A stretch of DNA of 43,945 nucleotides, taken from the NCBI GenBank assembly GCA_003670925.1, contig QWQG01000255.1, positions 1-43,945 on the forward strand. The letters run 5' to 3'. Below, one piece after another: positions 25,387 through 36,300 of this stretch. Numbering within the stretch: position 1 is the stretch's first letter; each line of letters starts with the position of its first letter. The DNA comes from Planctomycetota bacterium (GTDB lineage Bacteria > Planctomycetota > Planctomycetia > Planctomycetales > Planctomycetaceae). The notes beneath the pieces were generated by a model. That model made no database searches, was not told the origin of the DNA, and saw nothing but the letters and a program-made list of their open reading frames with translations. The translations under genes and the position numbers were made by a program.

Positions 25387-26253
25387 TCAGTGGACTATTC
25401 CCACGCGTAATTCCACCAGTGGCAGCGCACTGTTCATGCTGCCAGACCGAAATCCTTCGAGATCGACTGTCACGAAGCGAAACCCCAATGCATGGAGTTC
25501 CCGAGTTATCTTGGCTCGCAGACTGGGTTCCAGCAAGCGGGACACATGATCGACAGGCACTTCAATTCGAGCCAGTTCATGCGCTTCATGTCGTACACGG
25601 AGTTCCTGAAGGCCGGTAATGGCTTTCAGAAATGCTTCGGCGCGTTCAACGCGGAATACTCTTTCTTCAGTGACCTCGACACCATACGCGATGCGGCTGG
25701 ACAGACATGGCGACGCCGGCTTTTCCGCGACTGACAGATTCCAGTAGCGTGCCAATTCTCGGACTGCTGCCTTATTCAAGCATTCTTCAATCAGAGGGCT
25801 CCGGATCTTGTGATCAACGGCCGCCTGCATGCCAGGCCGATGATCGCCAAGGTCATCCGTATTAGCTCCGTTAGCAATCACCTCAACGCCTAATTCCGGC
25901 AGCCTTGATTGGGTCAGTTCATAGAGTGTGTCTTTGCAGAAGAAACATCGATCACCCGCATTCCTGCGATATTCAGGCCGCTTGAATTCTAGGGTCTGTA
26001 GTTCGACGTGACGAATTCCAATTCCAATCGCCTCTCGTCGCGCGATCTCCAATTCACTCGCAGCGAGGCTAGGACTGACTGCGGTCACCGCTACCGCCCG
26101 ATTACCTAAGGCTATGAAAGCTGCGTTCGCCACGACCGCACTGTCGACCCCCCCCGAGAACGCGACGGCAACGGAACCGTACGAACGCAGTCGCGCTACA
26201 AGCGCCTGAGCAGCAGCGTTGGGACGTGTTTCTGCGTATTCTGGTGTCGGCAT
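25387..26253 (-). CDS. larE: LarE-type sacrificial sulfur transferase, three-cysteine form
   Basis: A 288-residue protein. The PP-loop ATP site is SGGVDS (33-38). NAGDRCFFCKDTLY supplies C103 and C106, and SPCLSSRIAYG supplies C183, the position of the sacrificial cysteine of classic LarE. LarE adds sulfur to the pyridinium dicarboxylate precursor of the nickel-pincer cofactor of lactate racemase; members with this CXXC plus Cys set are reported to carry a [4Fe-4S] cluster instead of being consumed. No larA, larB or larC gene is in the window, so the partner pathway is elsewhere or the role differs. ATG start; length typical. Confidence 0.9.
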   Translation of the reverse strand: MPTPEYAETRPNAAAQALVARLRSYGSVAVAFSGGVDSAVVANAAFIALGNRAVAVTAVSPSLAASELEIARREAIGIGIRHVELQTLEFKRPEYRRNAGDRCFFCKDTLYELTQSRLPELGVEVIANGANTDDLGDHRPGMQAAVDHKIRSPLIEECLNKAAVRELARYWNLSVAEKPASPCLSSRIAYGVEVTEERVFRVERAEAFLKAITGLQELRVRHEAHELARIEVPVDHVSRLLEPSLRAKITRELHALGFRFVTVDLEGFRSGSMNSALPLVELRVGIVH

Positions 26254-26704
26254 GGGTTGATCAACGCTTCGGCAGTGCGTTGCCCGGACGTAAAAGTGGG
26301 GTATGCTTCCAGCTTGCCGTCAGCCATCCATCGCAAGCAGGAAGTTCACGCCACGATGGCAGACGTATGAGGTATCTTGGACCGCATACCACGCAGGGTA
26401 CACTGTTTGATGGTTCCCGAGAAATACGCTACCGGGATCGGGAGACCGATTACGGAAGAAAAACGGCGATTCCCGTCACTGGTGCACGATTACGGAGAGA
26501 ATGCAACTCGAGTGTTGCGAACGTACAATCCCGGCTTTCCGGAATAACGAAGTGCCTGCACGATTTTGCAGCGTGTGCCATGCCGTGTTCGAACCCCTCA
26601 CAAAACCGCTCGTCGCAGCTGGATTCGCAAGAATTCAGCCCTCTTTCTGAATTCTTGCGAATCCAGCTACCTGTTTTGTGAGGGGTATTTAAACTTCGTG
26701 CGAA
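26254..26704. other. Intergenic region with palindromic element and a possible small ORF
   Basis: This divergent region lies between larE (minus) and the aas-like gene (plus). The right part holds the palindromic element at 26593-26690. A plus-strand frame at 26410-26547 would encode a 45-residue peptide (MVPEKYATGIGRPIT...), but it has no ribosome binding site and no recognised homology, so I do not call it a gene. Confidence 0.5.
26593..26690. repeat. Palindromic ~95-bp intergenic element, copy 2
   Basis: Perfect 22-base inner arms at 26617-26638 and 26647-26668 around an 8-base loop, plus perfect 13-base outer arms CCCCTCACAAAAC (26594-26606) and GTTTTGTGAGGGG (26673-26685). It matches the reverse complement of the element at 12279-12373. 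It ends about 15 bases upstream of the aas-like start region, so its hairpin could lie in that mRNA leader. Confidence 0.88.
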
Positions 26705-29700
26705 GTGAATGAAGGAGTCAGGGCTATTTCCAGTGTCGCAACGAACCCCGCACTTGCTGCAAGTCAGTCGCGTTTGATGTCGTCGTCGTTTGTCGGCTAC
26801 CTGCTGATGACGTTTCTGACGGCGGTCAATGATAGCCTGTTTCGCTGGATGATCAGTCCGATTGCGCGGCATCTCTTCAAAGATCAGGTCTGGAACATTG
26901 CCGGATACAGAATGCCGCCTGCGGAACTTGTCCTGCCACTCGGTTTGTTTGTGTTTGTGCTGCCTTTTGTCGTCTTCGCTCCATGGGCGGGCTGGGTTTC
27001 TGACAGGTTCAGCAAACGCACTTCGATTATCTGGCTAAAATGGACCGAAGTCGGCTTAATGGTAGGTGGCCTGATCGCGATTCAACAGAGCCATGTGGCA
27101 TCGATGTTTATCATGCTCTTTCTGATTGGAGTCCAGGCAACACTGATTGGAACTGCAAAATATAGCATCATCCCGGAACTGGTTCGCAGGTCAGATATTT
27201 CGACCGCGAATGGATTTTCGAGTGTCGCGACCCTGATTGGGTCAATCGCGGGCACCATGGCTGGTTATTCGCTGGCCGATCTGACCATCATCGATCGATC
27301 CATCGGGCTACCGTTGGCCGCGATTGCGTTGATCGGTGTGGCGCTGCTGGGTGTGGCTGGTGCAGCTTTGATCACCCGTGTGACCGCTGCCAATCCAACA
27401 GTCAGGTTCCAGTGGAATCTAGTGACGGATTCCTGGCGCGATTTGAAACTAGTTATGGCTGATCGAGCCATCTTCCGCGTATCACTGGGAATCCTATTCT
27501 TCTGGTCTTTGGCAGCGCTGGCGCAGATGAATATCGATGTCTTTGTGACGAACGAACTTTCCGATTTGACAAAAGTTAGTCCCGCACCGTTTATGGCGAT
27601 GCTCGTGATTGGAGTTGGGATTGGAAGTCTACTGGCGGGCTGGCTGTCGAACGGCCGCGTAGAACTCGGCATGGTTCCGTTCGGCACGCTCCTGATGGGA
27701 CTCGCTTGCATCTTGTTGTACTTTTGCAGTGATTCCCCGTTCATGACTGGGGCAATGCTAATCATGATCGGGTTGGGCGGTGGACTGTTTAACGTGCCGC
27801 TCAACGCCTACATTCAGGAACGCAGTCCACATGAAAAGCTGGGAGCAGTCCTTGCGGCTGTGCAGCAGATGACAGCTATTGGAATGCTCTGTGTGTCGGG
27901 CCTGTTCTGGATCCTGCAATCTCCGATGCATATGTCTGCCTCGCAGATCTTCCTCTTCTCTGGTGTGAGCATCATTCCGATCGTGGTGTATGCCGTATGG
28001 ATTCTTCCCCAAGCGACGATTCGTTTTTTCGTATGGTTTCTCAGTCGCTTTGTGTATCGCGTGCGGACGTATGGGATCGAACATATTCCCGAACGTGGCC
28101 CGGCGCTGCTGGTGGCAAATCACGTCACTTGGATCGACGGGATTCTGATTCTGCTGGCCAGTTCACGCCCCATCCGGATGGTCGCCTACGCGGACTATGT
28201 GCAAGGCCGATTTGCGAGTCGGTTGTCAAATCTCTTTGGCATCATTCCCATCCGCGCCGGCGACGGACCTCGGGCCTTGGTTCAGTCGCTGAACACGGCC
28301 CGCGATGCGTTGTTGAGCGGTCAACTGGTCTGTATCTTCGCCGAAGGCCAGATTAGTCGGACGGGGCAGTTGCAGAAATTTGAACGGGGAATGCTCCGGG
28401 TCGTTAAAAACACTGATGCTCCGGTGGTGCCTGTGTGTCTGGACGAATTATGGGGCAGTATCTTCAGCTACGAGCGCGGTCGTGTCATCTGGAAGAAACC
28501 CAAACACTGGCCCTATCCGGTCTCAATTTCGTTCGGTCAGCCTCTGCAGCAAGTGGACAATGTTGATGTTGTGCGTAATGCTGTCCTGCAATTGAATAGT
28601 CAATCAGTGCTTCTTAGGAAGGAACGTAGCATGATCCCTGCTCGACGATTAATCCGGCAGTGTCGGCTCGCATGGAATCGAGTCAAGTTCGCCGATTCGG
28701 CTGGCACCGAACTCACCGGAGGAACACTGCTAATAAGTTCGCTAGCGTTTCGGGAACTGCTAACAAAGCAGATCCTGAAACCCGATGTTCAGTTCGTGGG
28801 ATTGCTGTTGCCGCCTTCGGCCGGCGGAGTTCTGGCCAACACAGCTCTGACGCTGGCGGGTAAGGTCACTGTCAATCTGAATTATACGCTCACTGACGAC
28901 GTTGCCAATTTTTGCATTCGTGAAGCAGGGATCAAGCAGATCATCACCAGTCGCGCTTTCATGGAAAAGCGACCAATGAAACTGGATGCCGAACTCGTGT
29001 ACCTAGAAGATCTGAAGCCGCAGATCACGAGTCCAGCCAAAGCTAAGGCGTTCGTATTGGCCAAGCTGATGCCGATTGGAATGCTCATGCGCCGACTGGG
29101 CTTGAATCGTATTAAAGCGGACGATCCATTCACCGTGATCTTTACATCGGGTTCCACAGGGGAACCCAAGGGGGTCGTGCTGTCACAACACAATATCGCA
29201 TCAAACGTCGACGCGGTGACTGAATTGATGCGCTTGACATCAAGCGACCGACTCATGGGCGTACTTCCGTTTTTTCACTCATTCGGTTTCACCATCACGA
29301 TGTGGTTACCATTGAGCGCCGACCCCTCGGCTGTATTTCATTTCAATCCGCTGGATGCGCGGACAGTCGGATCTCTGATTGAAAAGTACAAAAGTACGAT
29401 CCTTGCAGCGACGCCTACGTTTTTGCGATCCTATCTGAAACGTTGTACCGTCGAAGAAATGAAATCACTGAATCTGGTAATTGTCGGTGCTGAAAAGTTG
29501 CCCGACGACCTCCGGATTGCGTTCAAGGAAAAGTTTGGGTTTGAACCGACAGAAGGTTATGGCACCACTGAAATGTCGCCAGCGGCGTCATTCAATATCC
29601 CCGAATCACGCTTGGGAGAAGCAGCAAAACTCAATATCGGCACGAAGCATGGAACCGTAGGCCGAGTTATTCCTGGCTGTGCCGCTGCCGTATTCGATCC

Positions 29701-30226
29701 GGACACTGGCGAGATGTTGGGGGCTAATCAAGAAGGGCTGCTCAAGATTAAAGGCCCGAATATTATGCTTGGCTATCTGAATCAGCCTGAGAAAACAGCC
29801 GCGTTAATTAGGGACGGTTGGTACAACAGTGGCGACATGGCACTGATCGACGAAGACGGTTTTATTCATATCACAGGTCGCATGAGTCGCTTCTCAAAGA
29901 TTGGCGGTGAGATGGTGCCGCACATTTTGATTGAACAGAAAATTGCAAAGATCCTAGAAGAAGAGCAAAGCGACGAACTTGAAGTCTTGTGCGCTGTGAC
30001 TGCCGTGCCAGACCCCAAAAAGGGCGAGCGACTGATTGTGCTGCACAAGGCCATGAAGATATCCGCGCGGGAAATCACTGACCGTCTTCAAGCCGCCGGC
30101 TTGCCGAACTTATTCATCCCGTCTGCTGATAGCTTCATCCTTGTGGATAAAATTCCAATGCTGGGCACCGGGAAACTGGATCTGCAGGCTGTGAAGCAGT
30201 TAGCATTGGAACGTTGTAAATCATAG
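26705..30226 (+). CDS. Aas-like fusion: transporter + acyltransferase + acyl-ACP synthetase
   Basis: A protein of 1173 residues (from the GTG at 26705; an ATG at 26777, MSSSFVGYLLMTFL, is equally credible). Three domains: an MFS-type transporter (about 25-415) like LplT; a PlsC-type acyltransferase (about 450-640) with ANHVTWIDG (H473) and FAEGQISRTGQL; and an AMP-binding acyl-CoA/ACP synthetase (about 690-1170) with the P-loop FTSGSTGEPKG near residue 813, followed by EGYGTTEMSPAASF and GWYNSGDMALIDEDG. In E. coli, LplT and Aas take up and re-acylate lysophospholipids; here all steps are on one chain. It is likely in the cytoplasmic membrane. The functional assignment is by domain order. Confidence 0.93.
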   Translation: MNEGVRAISSVATNPALAASQSRLMSSSFVGYLLMTFLTAVNDSLFRWMISPIARHLFKDQVWNIAGYRMPPAELVLPLGLFVFVLPFVVFAPWAGWVSDRFSKRTSIIWLKWTEVGLMVGGLIAIQQSHVASMFIMLFLIGVQATLIGTAKYSIIPELVRRSDISTANGFSSVATLIGSIAGTMAGYSLADLTIIDRSIGLPLAAIALIGVALLGVAGAALITRVTAANPTVRFQWNLVTDSWRDLKLVMADRAIFRVSLGILFFWSLAALAQMNIDVFVTNELSDLTKVSPAPFMAMLVIGVGIGSLLAGWLSNGRVELGMVPFGTLLMGLACILLYFCSDSPFMTGAMLIMIGLGGGLFNVPLNAYIQERSPHEKLGAVLAAVQQMTAIGMLCVSGLFWILQSPMHMSASQIFLFSGVSIIPIVVYAVWILPQATIRFFVWFLSRFVYRVRTYGIEHIPERGPALLVANHVTWIDGILILLASSRPIRMVAYADYVQGRFASRLSNLFGIIPIRAGDGPRALVQSLNTARDALLSGQLVCIFAEGQISRTGQLQKFERGMLRVVKNTDAPVVPVCLDELWGSIFSYERGRVIWKKPKHWPYPVSISFGQPLQQVDNVDVVRNAVLQLNSQSVLLRKERSMIPARRLIRQCRLAWNRVKFADSAGTELTGGTLLISSLAFRELLTKQILKPDVQFVGLLLPPSAGGVLANTALTLAGKVTVNLNYTLTDDVANFCIREAGIKQIITSRAFMEKRPMKLDAELVYLEDLKPQITSPAKAKAFVLAKLMPIGMLMRRLGLNRIKADDPFTVIFTSGSTGEPKGVVLSQHNIASNVDAVTELMRLTSSDRLMGVLPFFHSFGFTITMWLPLSADPSAVFHFNPLDARTVGSLIEKYKSTILAATPTFLRSYLKRCTVEEMKSLNLVIVGAEKLPDDLRIAFKEKFGFEPTEGYGTTEMSPAASFNIPESRLGEAAKLNIGTKHGTVGRVIPGCAAAVFDPDTGEMLGANQEGLLKIKGPNIMLGYLNQPEKTAALIRDGWYNSGDMALIDEDGFIHITGRMSRFSKIGGEMVPHILIEQKIAKILEEEQSDELEVLCAVTAVPDPKKGERLIVLHKAMKISAREITDRLQAAGLPNLFIPSADSFILVDKIPMLGTGKLDLQAVKQLALERCKS

Positions 30227-30368
30227 GCGACGTTGCTCTATTAATTGACAGGGTCAATTTCGCTTCCCCGAAACAGCAACCGAATGCCACGCAAATTTTC
30301 CCCCGCTTGGCATCGTCGGTCGCCGATTTCATCAATGAAACTCAGGCGCTCGCACGACTCAACTACGT

Positions 30369-33300
30369 TCACGTTTTTCTGGGGCTGTGATTGCGCAAGT
30401 GGGACATGGCGGTTGTGATGGCGAATCCAATTGACGCGGCGAGGCACATCATCAGGCCGAATGCATGGAGGTTGCCAATTGTCATGATCCATCCGGCGAA
30501 GCCAGCGATGGCAAGGATTAGGCAGAGGCGTTGGCAGAAAACCAGCGGCTGACGATTGCGGTGAGGCCCGCTCAGCAACAGAATCCCAATGACGCAGAAG
30601 GCCAGCCAGATCAGGCCGATGCCTTGAGTTACGGAGGCGGACGATCGGACGTCGAGGGACAGTGATGGATTGCCGCCGACGCGTAGAAAGTCGATTTGCT
30701 GGCCATCCGTGGGAATGTCGAATTTGAGCGAAAGCAATCCTGTGGGTGTTGTTTCGCGAACATCGGTTGTCACTGTCTGGCGAAAATTCAGACCGAGGCC
30801 CTCACCCATTTGTTGCGGGATTGCTTGCTGTAACTGCTCAAATTCGCCATCTCTCTGAGATGACATTGATTTGTCCTGCGGCCCTAACTGTCTTCCGAGA
30901 TCCATCTTACCCGCACGACGTTGCATTAATTGTGAGCGACTGGATTTTCCTTCCATGGCTACACCGTCCTTGCCAGTAAGACTTTCTTCTAGCATGTCAA
31001 CCTTCGATTCCGGCGTGGTGATCTGAATGGTGGCAAAAGGATCTGGCAAGAGACTTTCTTCTAGCATGTCAACCTTCGATTCCGGCCCTTTCGTTTGGCC
31101 ACTAGCTTGCGGTTTTTCAACGTCTAACCTCTCTCCCTCGGACTTTTCGGTACCAGACTTCTTACCAGCCTCGTCTTGTGATTTGGTATCATCCACTCTT
31201 TTCAAATCCGGGAGCGTGATCCCAAAGCGGAAATCGGCGTCCGATAATCCTTGCTGCCCGCCTCCCGAACCTGCCGGAAAGCGACCATTGTTATCAAAGA
31301 ACAGGAGGCTATTGTTGTAATTGTCACGATTCTGACCAAGATCCTGCTCGTACAAATACCCGTTGCCGTTGATCGCCTGCCCTGCCAATTCCTGCGGAGC
31401 CTGATTTGCAGTCAATTCATTGTTGATCACGCTCAATCTGCTCAGCACTTCGCCCCGCTGCCGCTCCACGCCCGAATCATTGCTGAAATTCCGTTGCAAC
31501 TTATCCGTCGCTGACTGCAGTTCCAACAAGGCTTTACTTCGCGCGTAATTGCCTTTGGTAGACTTTACGTTTTTCAGTAAAGTGGCAGCCTGCTCGACAT
31601 CCGACAGCAGGTAGGCATCCTGCAATTCTGTGGCTGCCGCGACAACAACGTTGGTGACTTCCGGATCATCGGCTAGCGTCGCTTGCCAAGATTCCGGCAC
31701 ATAGACAGTCCAGCGATTACGAGAGACTGAAATACCGAACTCCGGATCATCGCGGAATTCAGGAAATGTGGGCACGGGAATCATCAATCGGCTGCTCTTC
31801 CACGCATTCCGCAGCGACGCAACAGGGTCTTCAAAACTCCCAGCGAGGGCAAAATCGATCTCAAACCCGGACGCCAGCGCACCGGCCTGCGGAATCGGAA
31901 TCAGATGTCGTGCAGTGTCGCCGGCGCCACGAATGACGACGCGACTTGGCCGGCCTTGGACAAGGCAGTACAGCAGGCGGCTGCCCTGTGGCAAGATTAC
32001 CGGCAGAAATTGGCGAGATTCGTTGGTCACCTGCAACTGATGTCGGCTTCTCCAACTGCCATCGTCAGCCATCACCGTCGTGTGCGTCGCCAACGTGACA
32101 ACGGCCGGCGCGACTTGGAATTGTTCCGGATACACAAGATTCCACGCAGCTGTTTCAGGCCGCAGTTTCAGCACTGCCACAGCCTGTTGCAGCAACTGTG
32201 GCGGAATCTGAGTTGTAATTTGTTCCGGGCTGACTTTGTCTTCCGGTTGTGCTGAACTCTGCTGCAGCAAGCCATTGGACTGGTTCACTAGAACCCAGAA
32301 ATGTGCCTGTCCGGACAATGTTGATGGGGCTCCCGAAGGTACGACAATGCTCGTCATTTCACTGCGAATGACACGATCTGTAGGCAAGGGCAAACTGGCC
32401 GTACCAAGCACGAACAGCCGATCAGTCACCGGCTGTTGAAGTTGCATGCTGACTCGGGTTCGGCCGTTGCCAAGATCCTCGCGCGTCACTTGCCGTTGGC
32501 CAGGGATATCAAACGTCATACTCGACGCAACACGAGTCGGCAATTCGACGGCAAACTGATCCGCAGCAGCGCGGGCGATTTGCCAGTTCAGTGCGAGCGT
32601 GATCTCAACAGCGGTCTCGGTAACATTTGTGACCGTTACGGATTCACCAATCAGCGTTGAAATGGCTTGACGCAGTTTCACGGACAACGAGCGTGGTCGA
32701 ACGATGTTGCTCGTAAACGCTAGGCCTGGTGCGGACGGAGCGATTTCGCGAAATGTCGGATTCACGTCCGCGGTGGACTTTGCGGTCCAGTCACTCCCAT
32801 TCTCCAGCCCGGCACTTTCTGAAGCGGCGTCGAGCCACACTGCCAATTCGGAATCGGCCTTGGTCGCGTTTATCACAGCAGGCGGCTGCAGTCTCAGGAG
32901 CGTTCGATCAGCATCGCGATTCATCTGCCCCTGAATAGTAACCTGCATCTGGCCACTAAGAGCATCCATTAACTGGATGCTGAGCGTCCGGATGTCGGCG
33001 TCCGAGTTGTCCCCATCCAAGGCATCGGAAAGATACCAATCTTTGAGTCCGGTCGCAGTGACATCCAATGCCAGAAATCCGTTCGGCACCGCAATGTCGA
33101 TGCGTGAACGAGGTGCTCCGATGACTTGCAGCGTTAGGCGGCTGCTCCACAGTTGACGCTGTTCTTCCAAACGCACGGCATGCATGGCCTCGACTTTCAG
33201 TTCATCAGCAGTCGGGATCACTTTGACCGTCACGGAGGCCGGATGTCGCGTGTAACGCCATGCTAACATCGGCCGGCCGGCCAGCTCATCCCCTTGCGGC

Positions 33301-36300
33301 GACGGAGCTTCGTTGGGGTTGATCTGCGTCACGGCCGAGAGCGAGTTAGATCGTACCTGAAACTGCGAACCAGTTTTCAGGATCACGGTACCAAGATCTC
33401 GACTTGCCCCTTTGACCATCGAGATCGGCACCGGAAGCGATGCCAATGCCTCTGTTGTGGGGACCGGTGTGTACAACTGCAACGTCACGCTAGTGGCATC
33501 GTTGACCGCGCGCCGCAGGAGGAGTTTGACGAAACGCGTCGCATCAGTACTTTGTGCGGTCCAGCCAGCAACGTCTTCACCAGTGACGGACTTCACGGAG
33601 TAGCCGTCAGGAATGGTAATGTCTAGTTCTGAAATTTCCCCTTGGCGACAGTTTACGGCAACTGTCGTCCGGAGCACGATTCCGGAATCTTGCACGGACA
33701 TTGCGGAACTGACCGCAGCATGGAACACTACATCGCCGGCGACTGTTTGAAGTGTGGGTAGCCACTGCAAACGCACGGTCGATAACTGCGCGATTGGCAG
33801 CAAAATTGTGCGGCCTTCCCGACGATACACATTGGTGCGTCCATTGACTTTGGCATCCAGTCCGTCAGCAGGCAGAATCCACTCCAGCGTCCCTGCAGCA
33901 GCATTTCGGAGCGGCAGGTCGGCACGGCCGAGTTCGCCTTCGAGCAGTGCGGGAACATCAAATGCAAGATCGACAACATGAGCCCCTTTGCCAGTAATCT
34001 GCGCTGCATAGGCCGAACCCTCCAAGGCTGGCGACGCCGTGTTAAAGTTTTCTATCTGTTGTTGCTGCGGAATCGGTTGGGCCGCAAAGTTCTGAATCTC
34101 GCCCGCTTGAATTCCCACCCATAGCGGCTGCACGGAACCTGCGTTGCCATCGACTGTGACGGCGCGAATCGCGACCGGTCCAATGGGTAGCGGCACATTG
34201 ACGGAGAATTCGGAATCGCTCCAGACGACTAAACGAGCATCCAGACTGAGCACATATTTTGCGCCATCGACCTGTGTGAGTTTTCCAGCTTTGTAAAATG
34301 CAGAAATCACCGTCGACCCCAAGGGACTCACGGTCGGAGACTTTAAAGCATCTGGATTTGCCTGTTGGTACAGCTTGAGAAAATCATCGTGGCGGATGAA
34401 CACGCGTTCGGCCCGGAGAGCCGGTTCATCGGGTGAATACGGAACGACGATATCCGGTTGCAGAACGGTTTCCTTCGTCGCCGTTGATTCTTGGCCACCA
34501 GCCTGTGCAATGTGCGAGGTCATCGTGAAGGCGAACAGCAGGAAAGAACTGGGCGTTGCCGTTTTGAAGCGACTTGCCAACAGCGACTTGAACGGAGTCA
34601 GGAGGCAGTTACAACTCTTGCAGCAAGAAGTGGCAAACGCCATGGCCACGCTGACAAGTGCTCCCAACGCGACGCCATCAACAACGCTTTGCCATGCATT
34701 GGACAAAAGCGGTGAGAAGCCCACAGCAACCAGAAAAATGCAGAGCGAAAGCGTCAACTTCCCGAACAAGGATGCCGAACTCATCCGCCATACGAGCAGA
34801 ATGACAACCAAGGCCGCCACCAGACGAATGGCTGCAATTTGCCCACGACGCTGCACCACTAAGCTCAACATCGATGGTCGATGCACGGAGTCAGCGACGG
34901 ACACAAATTCGCGAGCCTGATAATCGGCTGGCACTTCGAGACTCACATTCACCGACAATCGCGCGTTCCCTTTTTGAGGCTTTGCCAGTTGAGCTCGCAG
35001 TTCCTCGACTCCGCCATTGATCACGCTTGAGCCATCCTGCAGAGTTACTGTCGATGGTGCGTTCGTCGGCTCTGTCGGAGCGGAATCTGCGCGGATGGTG
35101 AAACGATTCGTGCCCGCCACGGGCGTCGATGCAGCTGCCAGACCATCGACGACGCCAAAAGTTTCCCCGCTGAGCGCTTGTTCGCTTTTAGCATCTGCTC
35201 TTCCAAGGCTACCGTTAAGTCCTCTACCGCCAAATCCGCCCATGCCGCCAGCAGCGTCGGGAGCGTCGGGAGCGGGAGATGCCTCCGAGAACAGATTCAG
35301 CTCAATCTGACGGGCCGGGGCTGGAGCAAACATGCCGGGACTGTCCGCCGCAAGGCGATCCTCAACAAGATTGCGAGTGGGCCCGCCAGCTTTCAACATC
35401 AGGTAGGGAGCCACCACAATTCCCAGCGATACGCCTAAGATGCAAATCACCGCAAGACTCTTCCATCGCCGTCGGCTTAGCATCGTAGTCACCACGGACA
35501 GAATCAGCAGGAAAATTGCCAGCGGAATCAATCGTGCAAGCAATGTCGGTGTCTCTGGCCATGTAATCTCACCCAGCGACACCAGCCAACCGGGTTGATC
35601 AACACCATTGGTAGGTCGGAATTGACCATCGCTGTCCACAAGCAACGAAGACTGCGGATAATGGACGCGCCACGTTTGCTGCAGAACGTCGATCGGGATC
35701 GCCTGCAACTTACCCGCGTCGATCGAAAACTGAACTGGCCCCTGATCGGTCTGTCCGAAGGTTCCGTTCTTGCGGGAATCGGATTCGAACAGCACCGTCA
35801 GTACCTGTTCCTGACTTTCGGAGTTTGTGGGCACCGCAACCAAATAATCGCCGCCATCACGACGCACTTCGACTGGCTCCCCATTCAGCATCGTCGACCA
35901 CAAGAATGACGCCGCTAAATCGGGCAACGTAAACCGGATCGTCTGCACACCACTGGATCGGATCTTTGCCTCGCACCAGCGTTGGATCCTGCCCGAATCA
36001 TTCAGCGTACACACATTTACCAATTGCTGGCAAACGGCTGAAGGAACGGCGTTGGTGACAAAGCGAGTTTCATGCACCGGAAACGTATAACCCGGCTGCA
36101 CAAAGCGATAGATTAACGCGATGCGACGACCGTTTGAAACTGCGGGAGGATCGACCAAACCCGCATCGGCGACGAACAACCCCGGGATTGCACTGACTTC
36201 CGGACCGACTGCTAATTGCTGCTCGGGCGACGCTTCAAACACTAGCACGCCGTGCTGCCGAACCGCGTCCTGCACCTGCACGACCGGTGCTGAAATCGGA

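Noticed and set aside
24724-25410. 228-codon plus-strand frame across the DCC gene
   Set aside because: Antisense to the DCC-family gene, whose minus-strand frame has the DXXCXXC motif and matches the family length.
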